Below, one piece after another: positions 54,390 through 62,956 of a stretch of DNA of 64,000 nt (positions are counted from its first letter, which is position 1; every line of letters begins with the position of its first letter). Position numbers and translations under genes: made by a program. Source of the stretch: Streptomyces albus subsp. albus (GTDB lineage Bacteria > Actinomycetota > Actinomycetes > Streptomycetales > Streptomycetaceae); contig NZ_JODR01000018.1 in assembly GCF_000725885.1 (NCBI RefSeq), forward strand, positions 248,001-312,000, written 5' to 3'. A model generated the notes under the pieces. The model searched no databases. It was not told the DNA's origin and saw only the letters and a program-made list of their open reading frames with translations.

Positions 54390-54577
54390 GCACCGCACCC
54401 TATCGGCCCAGGTTGTGAGCCGGGCCGCCGATCGACCATGCTGGGGCGCCAAGGCGTCCGACGGGCAACACCTGGGCGATGAACGCTCGGTGAAGGCTCC
54501 TTCCGGCGATCGGATACTCTCTGCCGACGTGCTGCCGACCCCCTGACGGGCCGTGGCGCACGCTGCCCGCTGCCTTT

Positions 54578-56410
54578 GTGTCCCCTCTCGCGCGGGTATG
54601 CCAGCTTCCAAGGAGTGAGTTCGTTCTGTCGACCGCCATCCTCACCGGTCCGCCGGTCGCCGGGTCGCCGCTCGAAGCCGACCTGCGCTCCCTCGGCTTC
54701 GACGTGCGCGTGGCCGACGGCACGGACCCCTCCGCCGACGTCAACGCGCACCTGGCCCGGGTGGCCCCCCAGGAACGGCTCGCCCTTGTCGACCCCCGCT
54801 TCGTCGGGCACGCGCACGCGCTCCGCCTCGCGCTGACCGACCCGCGCTTCGAGGCCGGCGCCCTCCCCGGTGTGCTCGGCCTCACCCCCGAGGCCCGGCG
54901 CCACCTCCCCTCCGGAACGGCGGACGACCCGGACGCCGCAGCCCGCGCCCTGGAGGCTGCGGGCATCCCGGTGCACCGGCCCGAGCTGGGGGTCCTCGTC
55001 GCCGCCGTGCCCGCCGACGAAGCCGCCCGGCAGGAGGCCGAGCGGGCCGTGGCGGCCGTGGACGACGAGCAGGTGCGGCTGCGCTCCGCGGTCAAGGCCC
55101 GCGACGGGTTCTTCACCACGTTCTGCATCAGCCCCTACTCGCGTTACATCGCCCGCTGGTGCGCCCGCCGCGGGCTCACCCCCAACCAGGTCACCACCGC
55201 CTCGCTGATCACCGCGCTGATCGCCGCCGCCTGTGCCGCCACCGGCCAGCGGTGGGGCTTCGTGGTGGCCGGCGTCCTGCTGATCGCCTCGTTCGTGCTG
55301 GACGCCACCGACGGCCAGCTCGCCCGCTACGCCCTCAAGTACTCCAAGCTGGGCGCCTGGCTGGACGCGACCTTCGACCGGGCCAAGGAGTACGCCTACT
55401 ACGCGGGGCTCGCCCTGGGCGCCGCCCGCGGCGGCGACGACGTGTGGGCGCTCGCCCTGGGCGCGATGCTGCTGATGACCGCCCGGCACACCGTCGACTT
55501 CTCCTTCAACGAGGCCAGCCGCGACGAGGTGGCCAACACCAGCCCCACCGCCGTGCTCTCCAAACGGCTCGACAGCGCCGGCTGGACCGTGTGGGCGCGG
55601 CGGATGATAGTGCTGCCCATCGGCGAGCGCTGGGCCCTGATCGCCGTGCTGACGGCCGCCACCACGCCGCGCATCACCTTCGTCGTCCTGCTCGTGGCGG
55701 GCACCCTCGCCGCCTGCTACACCACCGCCGGCCGCCTGCTGCGCTCCGTGCGCCGCCGGGCCCGCACCGACCGCGCCGCCGCGGGGGTGTTCGCCCTCAC
55801 CGACAGCGGCCCGCTCGCCGAGGTGGCCGGCCGCCTGCTGCGGCCCGTCCGGCTGCCGTCCCTGGGGGCGCCCGCCGTGGCCCTGCTGGGCGGCGCCGTG
55901 ATCCTCGCCACCGCCTGGGCCTCCCCGCTGGGCAGCCCCTGGCCCATCGTCGCCGCGGCGGTGTACGCGCTCTGCTCGGGCGTGGCCCTCGCCCGGCCGC
56001 TCAAGGGCCCCCTCGACTGGCTGCTCCCGCCGATCTTTCGCATCGCGGAATACGGGACGGTGCTGGTGCTCGCCGCCCGGTCGCAGACCGACGGCGCGCT
56101 TCCCGCAGCCTTCGGGCTGGTCGCGGCTCTCGCCTACCATCACTACGACACGGTGTACCGCATCCGCGGGGACGCCGGAGCGCCCCCGCACTGGCTGGTG
56201 CGGGCTGTCGGGGGGCACGAAGGGCGGACCCTGGTGGTCACCGTCTTCGCGGCTCTCTGGCTGGGCGGCGGCGGTCACACCCAAGGCTTCATCTTCGCGC
56301 TGACCGCGCTGGCCGTGGTCATCGCGGCCGTGGTGCTCGTCGAGAGCATCCGTTTCTGGGTGTCGTCGCACGCACCCGCAGTACACGACGAAACAGGAGA
56401 ACCCGCATGA
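54578..56410 (+). CDS. Fused CDP-alcohol phosphotransferase with extra N- and C-terminal domains (DUF5941-type)
   Basis: Membrane protein of about 594-610 residues. Numbered from the GTG at 54578, residues 17-185 form a soluble domain that resembles a degenerate nucleotidyltransferase (inference). The CDP-alcohol phosphotransferase motif is intact at D242, D245, G246, A249, R250, G259, D263 and D267. The C-terminal third has about six more hydrophobic helices, as in DUF5941 proteins. It would transfer a phospho-alcohol from a CDP-activated donor at the membrane. The listed GTG has no ribosome site. AAGGAG lies ten bases before an in-frame CTG (54626), which would give the family-like start LSTAILTG, so CTG may be the real start. 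First gene of a seven-gene operon. Confidence 0.85.
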   Translation: MSPLARVCQLPRSEFVLSTAILTGPPVAGSPLEADLRSLGFDVRVADGTDPSADVNAHLARVAPQERLALVDPRFVGHAHALRLALTDPRFEAGALPGVLGLTPEARRHLPSGTADDPDAAARALEAAGIPVHRPELGVLVAAVPADEAARQEAERAVAAVDDEQVRLRSAVKARDGFFTTFCISPYSRYIARWCARRGLTPNQVTTASLITALIAAACAATGQRWGFVVAGVLLIASFVLDATDGQLARYALKYSKLGAWLDATFDRAKEYAYYAGLALGAARGGDDVWALALGAMLLMTARHTVDFSFNEASRDEVANTSPTAVLSKRLDSAGWTVWARRMIVLPIGERWALIAVLTAATTPRITFVVLLVAGTLAACYTTAGRLLRSVRRRARTDRAAAGVFALTDSGPLAEVAGRLLRPVRLPSLGAPAVALLGGAVILATAWASPLGSPWPIVAAAVYALCSGVALARPLKGPLDWLLPPIFRIAEYGTVLVLAARSQTDGALPAAFGLVAALAYHHYDTVYRIRGDAGAPPHWLVRAVGGHEGRTLVVTVFAALWLGGGGHTQGFIFALTALAVVIAAVVLVESIRFWVSSHAPAVHDETGEPA

Positions 56411-57144
56411 TCGGCCTCGTGCTGGCCGCCGGCGCCGGACGGCGTCTGCGCCCCTACACCGACACCCTGCCCAAGGCCCTGGTGCCCGTGGACGGCGAGA
56501 CGACCGTCCTGGACATCGCGCTGAGCAACTTCGCCGAGGTCGGTCTCACCGACGTCGCGGTCGTCGTGGGCTACCGCAAGGAGGCCGTCTACGAGCGGCA
56601 GGCGGCGCTGGAGGCCAAGCACGGCGTCAAGCTCACCCTCATCGACAACGACAAGGCCGAGGAGTGGAACAACGCCTACTCCCTCTACTGCGCCCGTGAG
56701 GTCTTCAAGGAGGGCGTGCTGCTCGCCAACGGCGACACCGTGCACCCCGTCTCCGTGGAGAAGACCCTGCTGGACGCACGGGGCAGCGGCCAGAAGATCA
56801 TCCTGGCGCTGGACACCGTCAAGAACCTGGCCGACGAGGAGATGAAGGTCGTCGTCGACCCCGAGAAGGGCGTGCAGCGCATCACCAAGCTGATGGACCC
56901 GGCCGAGGCCACGGGCGAGTACATCGGGCTGACCCTCATCGAGGCCGAGGCCGGCGCCGAGCTGGCCGACGCACTGAAGGCCACCTTCGAGCGCGACCCG
57001 CAGCTGTACTACGAGGACGGCTACCAGGAGCTGGTCAACCGCGGCTTCAAGGTGGACGTCGCCCCCATCGGCGACGTCCAGTGGGTCGAGATCGACAACC
57101 ACGACGATCTCGCCAAGGGCCGGGAGATCGCATGCCGGTACTGA
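56407..57144 (+). CDS. Sugar/polyol-phosphate nucleotidyltransferase (cytidylyltransferase-like)
   Basis: Single-domain NTP-transferase of 245 residues. The nucleotide loop is LVLAAGAGRRLRPYTDTLPKALVP with the conserved G-X-G-X-R and lysine; the metal aspartate is in GVLLANGDTV. The acceptor region has EEWNNAYSLYCAREVF, typical of the branch that includes phosphocholine/inositol-phosphate cytidylyltransferases, and a late VQWVEIDNHDDLAKG. It overlaps the previous gene (ATGA) and the next by 13 bases. In context it probably activates the polyol phosphate made by the next gene to a CDP derivative for the CDP-alcohol phosphotransferases. Confidence 0.88.
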   Translation: MIGLVLAAGAGRRLRPYTDTLPKALVPVDGETTVLDIALSNFAEVGLTDVAVVVGYRKEAVYERQAALEAKHGVKLTLIDNDKAEEWNNAYSLYCAREVFKEGVLLANGDTVHPVSVEKTLLDARGSGQKIILALDTVKNLADEEMKVVVDPEKGVQRITKLMDPAEATGEYIGLTLIEAEAGAELADALKATFERDPQLYYEDGYQELVNRGFKVDVAPIGDVQWVEIDNHDDLAKGREIACRY

Positions 57145-58193
57145 CCCGCCTCATTCCGTCGCCGGTCGTCGTGGACATCTCCCGCGGCGCCCTGGACGAC
57201 CTGGCGGGCCTGTTGGCCGATCAGCGGATCTCCACCAACGGCAAGCTCGCCTTCGCGATCAGCGGCGGCTCGGGCGCGACGCTGCGTGACCGGTTCGCGC
57301 CGCTGCTGCCCAACGCCTCCTGGTACGAGGTCGGCGGCGGCACCCTGGACGACGCGATCAAGCTCGCCGACGCCATGAAGTCCGGCCGCTACGACGCGGT
57401 GGTCGGCCTGGGCGGCGGCAAGATCATCGACTGTGCGAAGTACGCGGCGGCCCGGATCGGCCTGCCGCTGGTGGCGGTCGCCACCAATCTGTCGCACGAC
57501 GGGCTGTGCTCGCCGGTCGCCACCCTCGACAACGACGCGGGCCGCGGCTCCTACGGGGTGCCCAACCCGATCGCCGTCGTCATCGACCTCGACGTCATCC
57601 GCGAGGCCCCCGAGCGCTACATCCGCTCCGGCATCGGCGATGTGATCTCCAACATCTCCGCGGTCAAGGACTGGGAACTGGGCCACGAGGTGCGCGGCGA
57701 GGCCATCGACGGGCTCGCCGCCGCGATGGCCCGGCAGGCAGGCGAAGCGATCCTGCACCACCCGGGGGACGTCAGCGACGACAACTTCCTCCAGGTGCTG
57801 GCCGAGGGCCTGGTGCTCACCGGCATCTCGATGTCGGTGGCCGGGGACAGCCGACCCGCCTCGGGCGCCTGCCACGAGATCAACCACGCCTTCGACCTGC
57901 TGTACCCCAGGCGTGCCGCGCCCCACGGCGAGCAGTGCGGCCTCGGCGCCGCCTTCGCCACGTATCTGCGGGGGGACAAGGACACGGCCAAGCTGATGGT
58001 GGAGGTGCTGCGCCGGCACCAGCTCCCGGTGCTGCCCGCCGACATCGGTTTCGACGCGGACGAGTTCGTCGAGGCCGTCGCGTACGCGCCGCAGACCCGC
58101 CCCGGGCGGTACACGATCCTGGAACACCTCGACCTGTCCACCGACCAGATCAGGGACGCGTACGCGGACTATGCACAAGCCATCGGTAGCTGA
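57132..58193 (+). CDS. Glycerol-1-phosphate dehydrogenase-like enzyme (AraM/EgsA family)
   Basis: Metal-dependent dehydrogenase of 353 residues in the iron-containing alcohol dehydrogenase / dehydroquinate synthase fold. The NAD loop is GLGGGKIIDCAKY, and NLSHDGLCSPVA contributes the aspartate ligand. The two histidine ligands are in SGACHEINHAFD and APHGEQCGLG. Bacterial AraM and archaeal EgsA reduce dihydroxyacetone phosphate to sn-glycerol 1-phosphate. The ATG overlaps the nucleotidyltransferase end by 13 bases. Between a nucleotidyltransferase and a CDP-alcohol phosphotransferase, it most likely makes the polyol phosphate that is activated and transferred. Confidence 0.88.
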   Translation: MPVLTRLIPSPVVVDISRGALDDLAGLLADQRISTNGKLAFAISGGSGATLRDRFAPLLPNASWYEVGGGTLDDAIKLADAMKSGRYDAVVGLGGGKIIDCAKYAAARIGLPLVAVATNLSHDGLCSPVATLDNDAGRGSYGVPNPIAVVIDLDVIREAPERYIRSGIGDVISNISAVKDWELGHEVRGEAIDGLAAAMARQAGEAILHHPGDVSDDNFLQVLAEGLVLTGISMSVAGDSRPASGACHEINHAFDLLYPRRAAPHGEQCGLGAAFATYLRGDKDTAKLMVEVLRRHQLPVLPADIGFDADEFVEAVAYAPQTRPGRYTILEHLDLSTDQIRDAYADYAQAIGS

Positions 58194-58950
58194 ACTGCGG
58201 CCGGTCGTGCACCCCGCCGGGGTGAAGGACCGGCGCAGCGGTGAGCACTGGGCCGGCCGGCTCTACATGCGGGAGATCTCCCTGCGCGTGGACCGGCACC
58301 TGGTCAACACCCGGGTCACGCCCAACCAGCTGACCTATGTGATGACCGTCGCCGGCGTGCTGGCCCTCCCGGCACTGCTGGTGCCCGGGATCGCCGGGGC
58401 GGTCCTCGGGGTGGTGATGGTCCAGCTCTACCTGCTGCTCGACTGCGTCGACGGCGAGGTGGCCCGCTGGAAGAAGCAGTTCTCGCTGGGCGGCGTCTAC
58501 CTGGACCGGGTCGGCGCCTACCTGTGCGACGCGGCGGTCCTGGTCGGCTTCGGACTGCGGGCCGCCGACCTGTGGGGGAGCGGGCGCATCGACTGGCTGT
58601 GGGCCTTCCTGGGCACCCTGGCCGCGCTCGGCGCCATCCTGATCAAGGCGGAGTCCGACCTCGTCGGTGTCGCCCGGCACCAGGGCGGGCTGCCGCCGGT
58701 CAAGGAGTCGGCGGCCGAGCCGCGCTCCTCCGGTCTGGCGCTGGCCCGCCGGGCGGCCTCCGCGCTCAAGTTCCACCGGCTGGTCCTCGGCATCGAGGCG
58801 TCGCTGCTGATCCTGGTGGTCGCGATCGTGGACCAGATCCGCGGTGATCTGTTCCTCACCCGGCTCGGCGTCGCCGTCCTGGCGGGCATCGCGGTCCTCC
58901 AGACGCTGCTGCACCTGGTGTCCATCCTGGCCTCCAGCAGGCTCAAGTGA
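58171..58950 (+). CDS. CDP-alcohol phosphotransferase with altered fourth aspartate
   Basis: Membrane protein of 259 residues with about six helices. The motif begins D91-C-V-D94-G95, with A98-R99, G108 and D112, but the position of the fourth aspartate is A116. That residue is normally the catalytic base, so the enzyme may use another base or may be a partner of the complete phosphotransferase encoded first in the operon. The N-terminus SGEHWAGRLYMREISLRVDRHLVNT is polar and positively charged, typical for this family. It overlaps the dehydrogenase by 23 bases and the glycosyltransferase by four. Confidence 0.87.
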   Translation: MHKPSVAELRPVVHPAGVKDRRSGEHWAGRLYMREISLRVDRHLVNTRVTPNQLTYVMTVAGVLALPALLVPGIAGAVLGVVMVQLYLLLDCVDGEVARWKKQFSLGGVYLDRVGAYLCDAAVLVGFGLRAADLWGSGRIDWLWAFLGTLAALGAILIKAESDLVGVARHQGGLPPVKESAAEPRSSGLALARRAASALKFHRLVLGIEASLLILVVAIVDQIRGDLFLTRLGVAVLAGIAVLQTLLHLVSILASSRLK

Positions 58951-59840
58951 CGGAGGGCGGGAAGACGATGCGACTGGGTGCCGTGGTCCTGACCATGGGC
59001 AACCGCCCCGACGAGCTGCGGGCGCTGCTCGACTCGGTGGCCGGGCAGAAGGGCGACCCGATCGAGGTCGTCGTGGTGGGTAACGGGGCGCCGTTGCCGA
59101 AGCTGCCGGAAGGTGTACGGAAGGTCGAGCTTCCGGAAAACCTCGGCATCCCCGGGGGCCGCAACGTCGGCATCGAGGCGTTCGGCCCCGCGGGGAGCGA
59201 GGTGGACGCGCTGCTCTTCCTGGACGACGACGGGCTGCTGCCCCACACCGACACGGCCGAACTGGTGCGCGAGGCGTTCGCGGCGGATCCGCGGCTGGGC
59301 ATCATCAGCTTCCGGATCGCCGACCCGGACACCGGGGTCACCCAGCGCCGCCACGTACCCCGGCTGCGCGCCTCCGACCCGATGCGCTCCTCGAAGGTCA
59401 CCACCTTCCTCGGCGGCGCCAACGCCGTGCGCACCCGGGTGCTGGCCGAAGTCGGCGGCCTGCCCGACGAGTTCTTCTACGCGCACGAGGAGACCGACCT
59501 GGCCTGGCGGGCCCTGGACGCCGGCTGGGGCATCGAGTACCGCGCCGACATGGTGCTGCACCACCCCACCACAGCCCCCAGCAGGCACGCCGTCTACCAC
59601 CGGATGGTGGCCCGCAACCGGGTGTGGCTGGCCCGCCGCAACCTGCCCGCCCTGCTGGTCCCCGTCTACCTGGGCGTCTGGCTGCTGCTCACCCTCGCCC
59701 GCCGCCCGTCCCTGCCGGCGCTCCGCGCCTGGATGGGCGGTTTCAAGGAGGGCTGGACGACGCCCGCCGGTCCCCGCCGGCCCATGCGGTGGCGTACGGT
59801 ATGGCGTCTGACGCGGCTCGGACGCCCGCCCGTCATCTGA
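58947..59840 (+). CDS. Family 2 glycosyltransferase
   Basis: GT-A fold transferase of 297 residues: AVVLTMGNRPDELRALLDSV, NLGIPGGRNVGIEAF, the nucleotide-sugar/metal motif LLFLDDDGLL, then LGGANAVRTRVLAEVGGL and FYAHEETDLAWRALDAGW with the catalytic acid. A single hydrophobic stretch (LLVPVYLGVWLLLTLA) near the C-terminus suggests membrane association. The GTG overlaps the previous stop (GTGA); an ATG seven codons later with GGAGG upstream is a good alternative. It would add a sugar to the lipid or polymer made by this operon. Confidence 0.88.
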   Translation: MTEGGKTMRLGAVVLTMGNRPDELRALLDSVAGQKGDPIEVVVVGNGAPLPKLPEGVRKVELPENLGIPGGRNVGIEAFGPAGSEVDALLFLDDDGLLPHTDTAELVREAFAADPRLGIISFRIADPDTGVTQRRHVPRLRASDPMRSSKVTTFLGGANAVRTRVLAEVGGLPDEFFYAHEETDLAWRALDAGWGIEYRADMVLHHPTTAPSRHAVYHRMVARNRVWLARRNLPALLVPVYLGVWLLLTLARRPSLPALRAWMGGFKEGWTTPAGPRRPMRWRTVWRLTRLGRPPVI

Positions 59841-59843
59841 CAA

Positions 59844-59860
59844 GCTCTCCTTCTGAGAGC
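59844..59860. terminator. Small perfect hairpin inside the surface-polymer operon
   Basis: GCTCTC-CTTCT-GAGAGC, a six-base-pair stem with a five-base loop, lies four bases after the glycosyltransferase stop and 48 bases before the exporter gene. It is too short for a strong terminator and may cause partial termination or RNA processing. Confidence 0.4.
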
Positions 59861-59907
59861 ATCGGCTCCACAAGCCCCTGCGCAGTGTGAGGACGAAAGT
59901 TTCCAAC

Positions 59908-60870
59908 GTGAGCGAGACAACCCACGACAGTGCGGACAGCGCCGACAGCGCGGTGGGTGTGGCCCCTCCGCCGTCACCGGACGACCGTCTGACCCCGGCC
60001 GAACTCGCGGCCAAGTACGGCCTGTCGGTGAGCGGGGCCCGCCCCTCGCTGCCCGATTACGTACGGCAGCTGTGGGCCAGGCGACACTTCATTCTCGCCT
60101 TCTCCCGGGCAAAGCTGACGGCACAGTACAGCCAGGCCAAGCTGGGCCAGTTGTGGCAGGTCGCCACCCCGCTGCTGAACGCGGCGGTCTACTTCTTCAT
60201 CTTCGGCGTGCTGCTGGGCGGCCGGGACGGTACCCCGGGCGGCAAGGAGAACTACGTCCCGTTCCTGGTCACCGGGGTGTTCGTCTTCACCTTCACGCAG
60301 ACCTCGGTGCTCAACGGGGTACGGGCGATCTCCTCGAACCTGGGACTGGTGCGGGCGCTGCACTTCCCCCGCGCCTCCCTGCCGATCTCCGTCTCGCTCC
60401 AGCAGCTCCAGCAGCTGCTCTTCTCGATGATCGTCCTGATCGTCATCCTGATCGGCTTCGGACAGTTCCCCGCCTGGTCGTGGCTGCTGATCGTGCCGAC
60501 GCTCGTCCTCCAGTTCGGCTTCAACACCGGGCTGGCGCTCATCATGGCCCGGCTCGGCAGCAAGACCCCGGACCTGGCCCAGCTGATGCCGTTCGTCACC
60601 CGTACGTGGATGTACGCGTCCGGCGTGATGTTCCCCCTCCAGCACATGCTGCAGACCCGGGCGAGCGCGCCGGGCTGGCTGGTGGACGTGCTCCAGGCCA
60701 ACCCCGCGGCCGTCTACATGGACCTCATGCGGTTCGCGTTCATCGACGAGTACACCGGTGCGGACCTGCCGCCGCACGTGTGGGCGCTCGCGCTCGGCTG
60801 GGCGGTGGTCGTGGGCCTCGGCGGATTTGTTTTCTTCTGGAAGGCGGAGGAGCGTTATGGCCGTGGCTGA
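59908..60870 (+). CDS. ABC-2 type polysaccharide/polyol-phosphate exporter permease (TagG-like)
   Basis: Membrane protein of 320 residues with six helices, of the family exporting teichoic acid or O-antigen chains. The amphipathic entry segment FSRAKLTAQYSQAKLGQLWQVATPLL is diagnostic, followed by NGVRAISSNLGLVRALHFPRA and the late ANPAAVYMDLMRFAF. The GTG is preceded by GACGAAAG at good spacing; an in-frame GTG seven codons earlier is possible. It overlaps the ATPase gene by 14 bases. Confidence 0.9.
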   Translation: MSETTHDSADSADSAVGVAPPPSPDDRLTPAELAAKYGLSVSGARPSLPDYVRQLWARRHFILAFSRAKLTAQYSQAKLGQLWQVATPLLNAAVYFFIFGVLLGGRDGTPGGKENYVPFLVTGVFVFTFTQTSVLNGVRAISSNLGLVRALHFPRASLPISVSLQQLQQLLFSMIVLIVILIGFGQFPAWSWLLIVPTLVLQFGFNTGLALIMARLGSKTPDLAQLMPFVTRTWMYASGVMFPLQHMLQTRASAPGWLVDVLQANPAAVYMDLMRFAFIDEYTGADLPPHVWALALGWAVVVGLGGFVFFWKAEERYGRG

Positions 60871-61702
60871 GCACACCGAGCGAAGCGGAGCACCCGCCGC
60901 GTCCGGTCAGGGGACCGAGGCCCAGGCCGCTGTGGCGGCGACCCCCTGGGTGCCGACGGTCATCGCCGAGGACCTGCACATCGTCTACCGCGTCTACGGC
61001 GGCGCCAAGGGCAGGGGCAGCGCCACCGCGGCCCTCAACCGCATCATCCGGCGCAAGCCGGGCGGCGGTATGCGCGAGGTCCACGCGGTGCGCGGGGTCA
61101 GCTTCACCGCCTACCGGGGCCAGGCCATCGGCCTGATCGGCTCGAACGGTTCGGGCAAGTCCACGCTGCTCAAGGCCGTGGCCGGGCTGCTGCCGGCCGA
61201 GAGCGGCCGGGTCTACACCGACGGCCAGCCCTCGCTGCTGGGCGTCAACGCGGCGATGATGAACGATCTGACCGGCGAGCGGAACGTCATCCTCGGCGGT
61301 CTGGCCATGGGCATGTCCCGGGAGGAGATCGGCCGCCGCTACCAGGACATCGTCGACTTCTCCGGCATCAACGAGAAGGGCGACTTCATCACCCTGCCGA
61401 TGCGCACCTATTCCTCCGGCATGGCGGCCCGGCTGCGCTTCTCCATCGCCGCGGCCAAGAACCACGACGTCCTCATGATCGACGAGGCGCTGGCCACCGG
61501 TGACAAGAAGTTCCAGAAGCGCTCGGAGGCCCGCATCCGCGAGCTGCGCAAGGAGGCCGGCACGGTCTTCCTCGTCAGCCACAACAACAAGTCGATCCGC
61601 GACACCTGCGAGCGGGTGCTGTGGCTGGAGAAGGGCCAGCTGCTGCTCGACGGGCCCACGGACGAGGTCCTCAAGGAGTACGAGAAGTTCACCAGCAAGT
61701 AG
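60857..61702 (+). CDS. Polysaccharide/polyol-phosphate exporter ATPase (TagH-like)
   Basis: ABC ATPase of 281 residues. Walker A is GLIGSNGSGKSTLL, the signature is TYSSGMAARL in place of LSGGQ, Walker B is VLMIDEALATGD and the H loop is FLVSHNN. YSSGM and DEALATGD are marks of TagH/RfbB-type exporters. The insert before Walker A (YRVYGGAKGRGSATAALNRI) is also typical. A GGAGGA site precedes the ATG inside the permease gene. With the permease it would flip the glycosylated product to the outside. No long C-terminal substrate-binding domain is present. Confidence 0.93.
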   Translation: MAVAEHTERSGAPAASGQGTEAQAAVAATPWVPTVIAEDLHIVYRVYGGAKGRGSATAALNRIIRRKPGGGMREVHAVRGVSFTAYRGQAIGLIGSNGSGKSTLLKAVAGLLPAESGRVYTDGQPSLLGVNAAMMNDLTGERNVILGGLAMGMSREEIGRRYQDIVDFSGINEKGDFITLPMRTYSSGMAARLRFSIAAAKNHDVLMIDEALATGDKKFQKRSEARIRELRKEAGTVFLVSHNNKSIRDTCERVLWLEKGQLLLDGPTDEVLKEYEKFTSK

Positions 61703-61773
61703 CGTCCGGCGGGGTCGGCCGTCAGCGGCCCGCCCCGCCCTGCGGGCCCGGCCGGTTTCCCCGCACGCCTTGC

Positions 61774-61813
61774 GCGGCCCGCCGCCCCGGTGTCTCCCGG
61801 GGCGGCGGGCCGC
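61774..61813. terminator. Strong terminator of the surface-polymer operon
   Basis: A perfect 17-base-pair stem, left arm GCGGCCCGCCGCCCCGG and right arm CCGGGGCGGCGGGCCGC, closes a six-base loop TGTCTC, 71 bases after the ATPase stop. Confidence 0.88.
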
Positions 61814-61951
61814 TTCGTCGTGGAGGCGGCGGCCCAGGGGGAGGGGTGCCCACGGCGCGGGCCCTGCGGCCGGGTGCGCCGGCGCACACCGCGGCCACAC
61901 GCCGGCATGTGCTGTCGGTGACGTGCCGCGCCGCCGTCCGCGTCGGGCAGG

Positions 61952-62728
61952 ATGGGCGGCATGCGGGCGAACGGTGCGGCGACGGGCGCGGCCCCTCCCG
62001 GGCGGCCCCGCCCGGCAGCGGGGTCCGGCGGCGCCACGGAAGCGGGCGGGACCGGCGGCGGAAGCCGCTACCACCACGGCGACCTGCGCAACGCGCTGCT
62101 GCGGGCAGCCGTCGCGCTGGCGGCCGAGGGCGGGCCCGACGCCGTGGTGCTCCGCGCCGCGGCCCGCCAGGCCGGCGTCTCCGCCACCGCCGCCTACCGG
62201 CACTTCGACGGCCACGGCGAGCTGCTCGGCGCCGTCGCCGAGCACGCCCGCCGGCGCCTCGTCACCCGTATGGAAGCCGCCCGCCGGCAGACCCGCGGCG
62301 GCACCGGACGTGAGGCGGCACGGGAGCGCTTGCTGACCCTTGGCCGCGGCTACCTCGGCTTCGCCCGGGAGGAACCCGGCCTCTACCGCACGGCCTTCCG
62401 CCACCGGCCCTGCGGCTCCGCGGGCCGTCCCGGTACGGGCACCCCGGCCGGCTCGCCAGGGCCCCGGTCCGGCTGGGGGAGCCGCCCGCTCGCGGTGCTC
62501 GCCGCGGCCCTGGACGAGGCCGTCGCCGCCGGACTCGTCCCGGCCGGGCGCCGGGCCGGGGCCGAGCTGAGCGCCTGGGCCATGCTCCACGGCGCCGCCA
62601 TGCTTCTCCTCGACGGCCCGCTCGGCGCCCTCGGCGAGGAGGAGGCCGCTCGTGTGCTCGATCGGGTGCCGCACGACATCGTGGCCGGACTGACCGCTCC
62701 CGAAGGCCCCGGCACGCGCTCACTCTGA
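61952..62728 (+). CDS. TetR/AcrR-family regulator
   Basis: Repressor-type protein of 258 residues. After a 40-residue disordered start comes the TetR helix-turn-helix (SRYHHGDLRNALLRAAVALA, LRAAARQAGVSATAAYRHF, then ELLGAVAEHARRRL). The C-terminal half (GRGYLGFAREEPGLYRTAF to AWAMLHGAAMLLLDGPLG) fits the WHG ligand-binding domain. Two ATG codons nine bases apart are equally possible. It lies between the surface-polymer operon and the hopanoid genes, so either could be its target; nothing in the sequence decides this. Confidence 0.87.
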   Translation: MGGMRANGAATGAAPPGRPRPAAGSGGATEAGGTGGGSRYHHGDLRNALLRAAVALAAEGGPDAVVLRAAARQAGVSATAAYRHFDGHGELLGAVAEHARRRLVTRMEAARRQTRGGTGREAARERLLTLGRGYLGFAREEPGLYRTAFRHRPCGSAGRPGTGTPAGSPGPRSGWGSRPLAVLAAALDEAVAAGLVPAGRRAGAELSAWAMLHGAAMLLLDGPLGALGEEEAARVLDRVPHDIVAGLTAPEGPGTRSL

Positions 62729-62956
62729 CGGGTGATCGGGTCCGTCCGCTCAGGGATGCTGACCCACCGCACGGGGGATTGATGTACGGCGTAAGCTGTT
62801 TCGGTGCTGATTCGCAGTAACTCGGGCGAACCGGCCTCGGCCGCTCTGTGCCGCTGGCCGCTTCCGCAGGCCAGCGTGCGCGGCGTGTCCGAAATAGGAT
62901 GTTCTGGCGCGGCGGTGTAGAAACGGAGATGTGACGGCAATGGCCATGGGCAGCAC

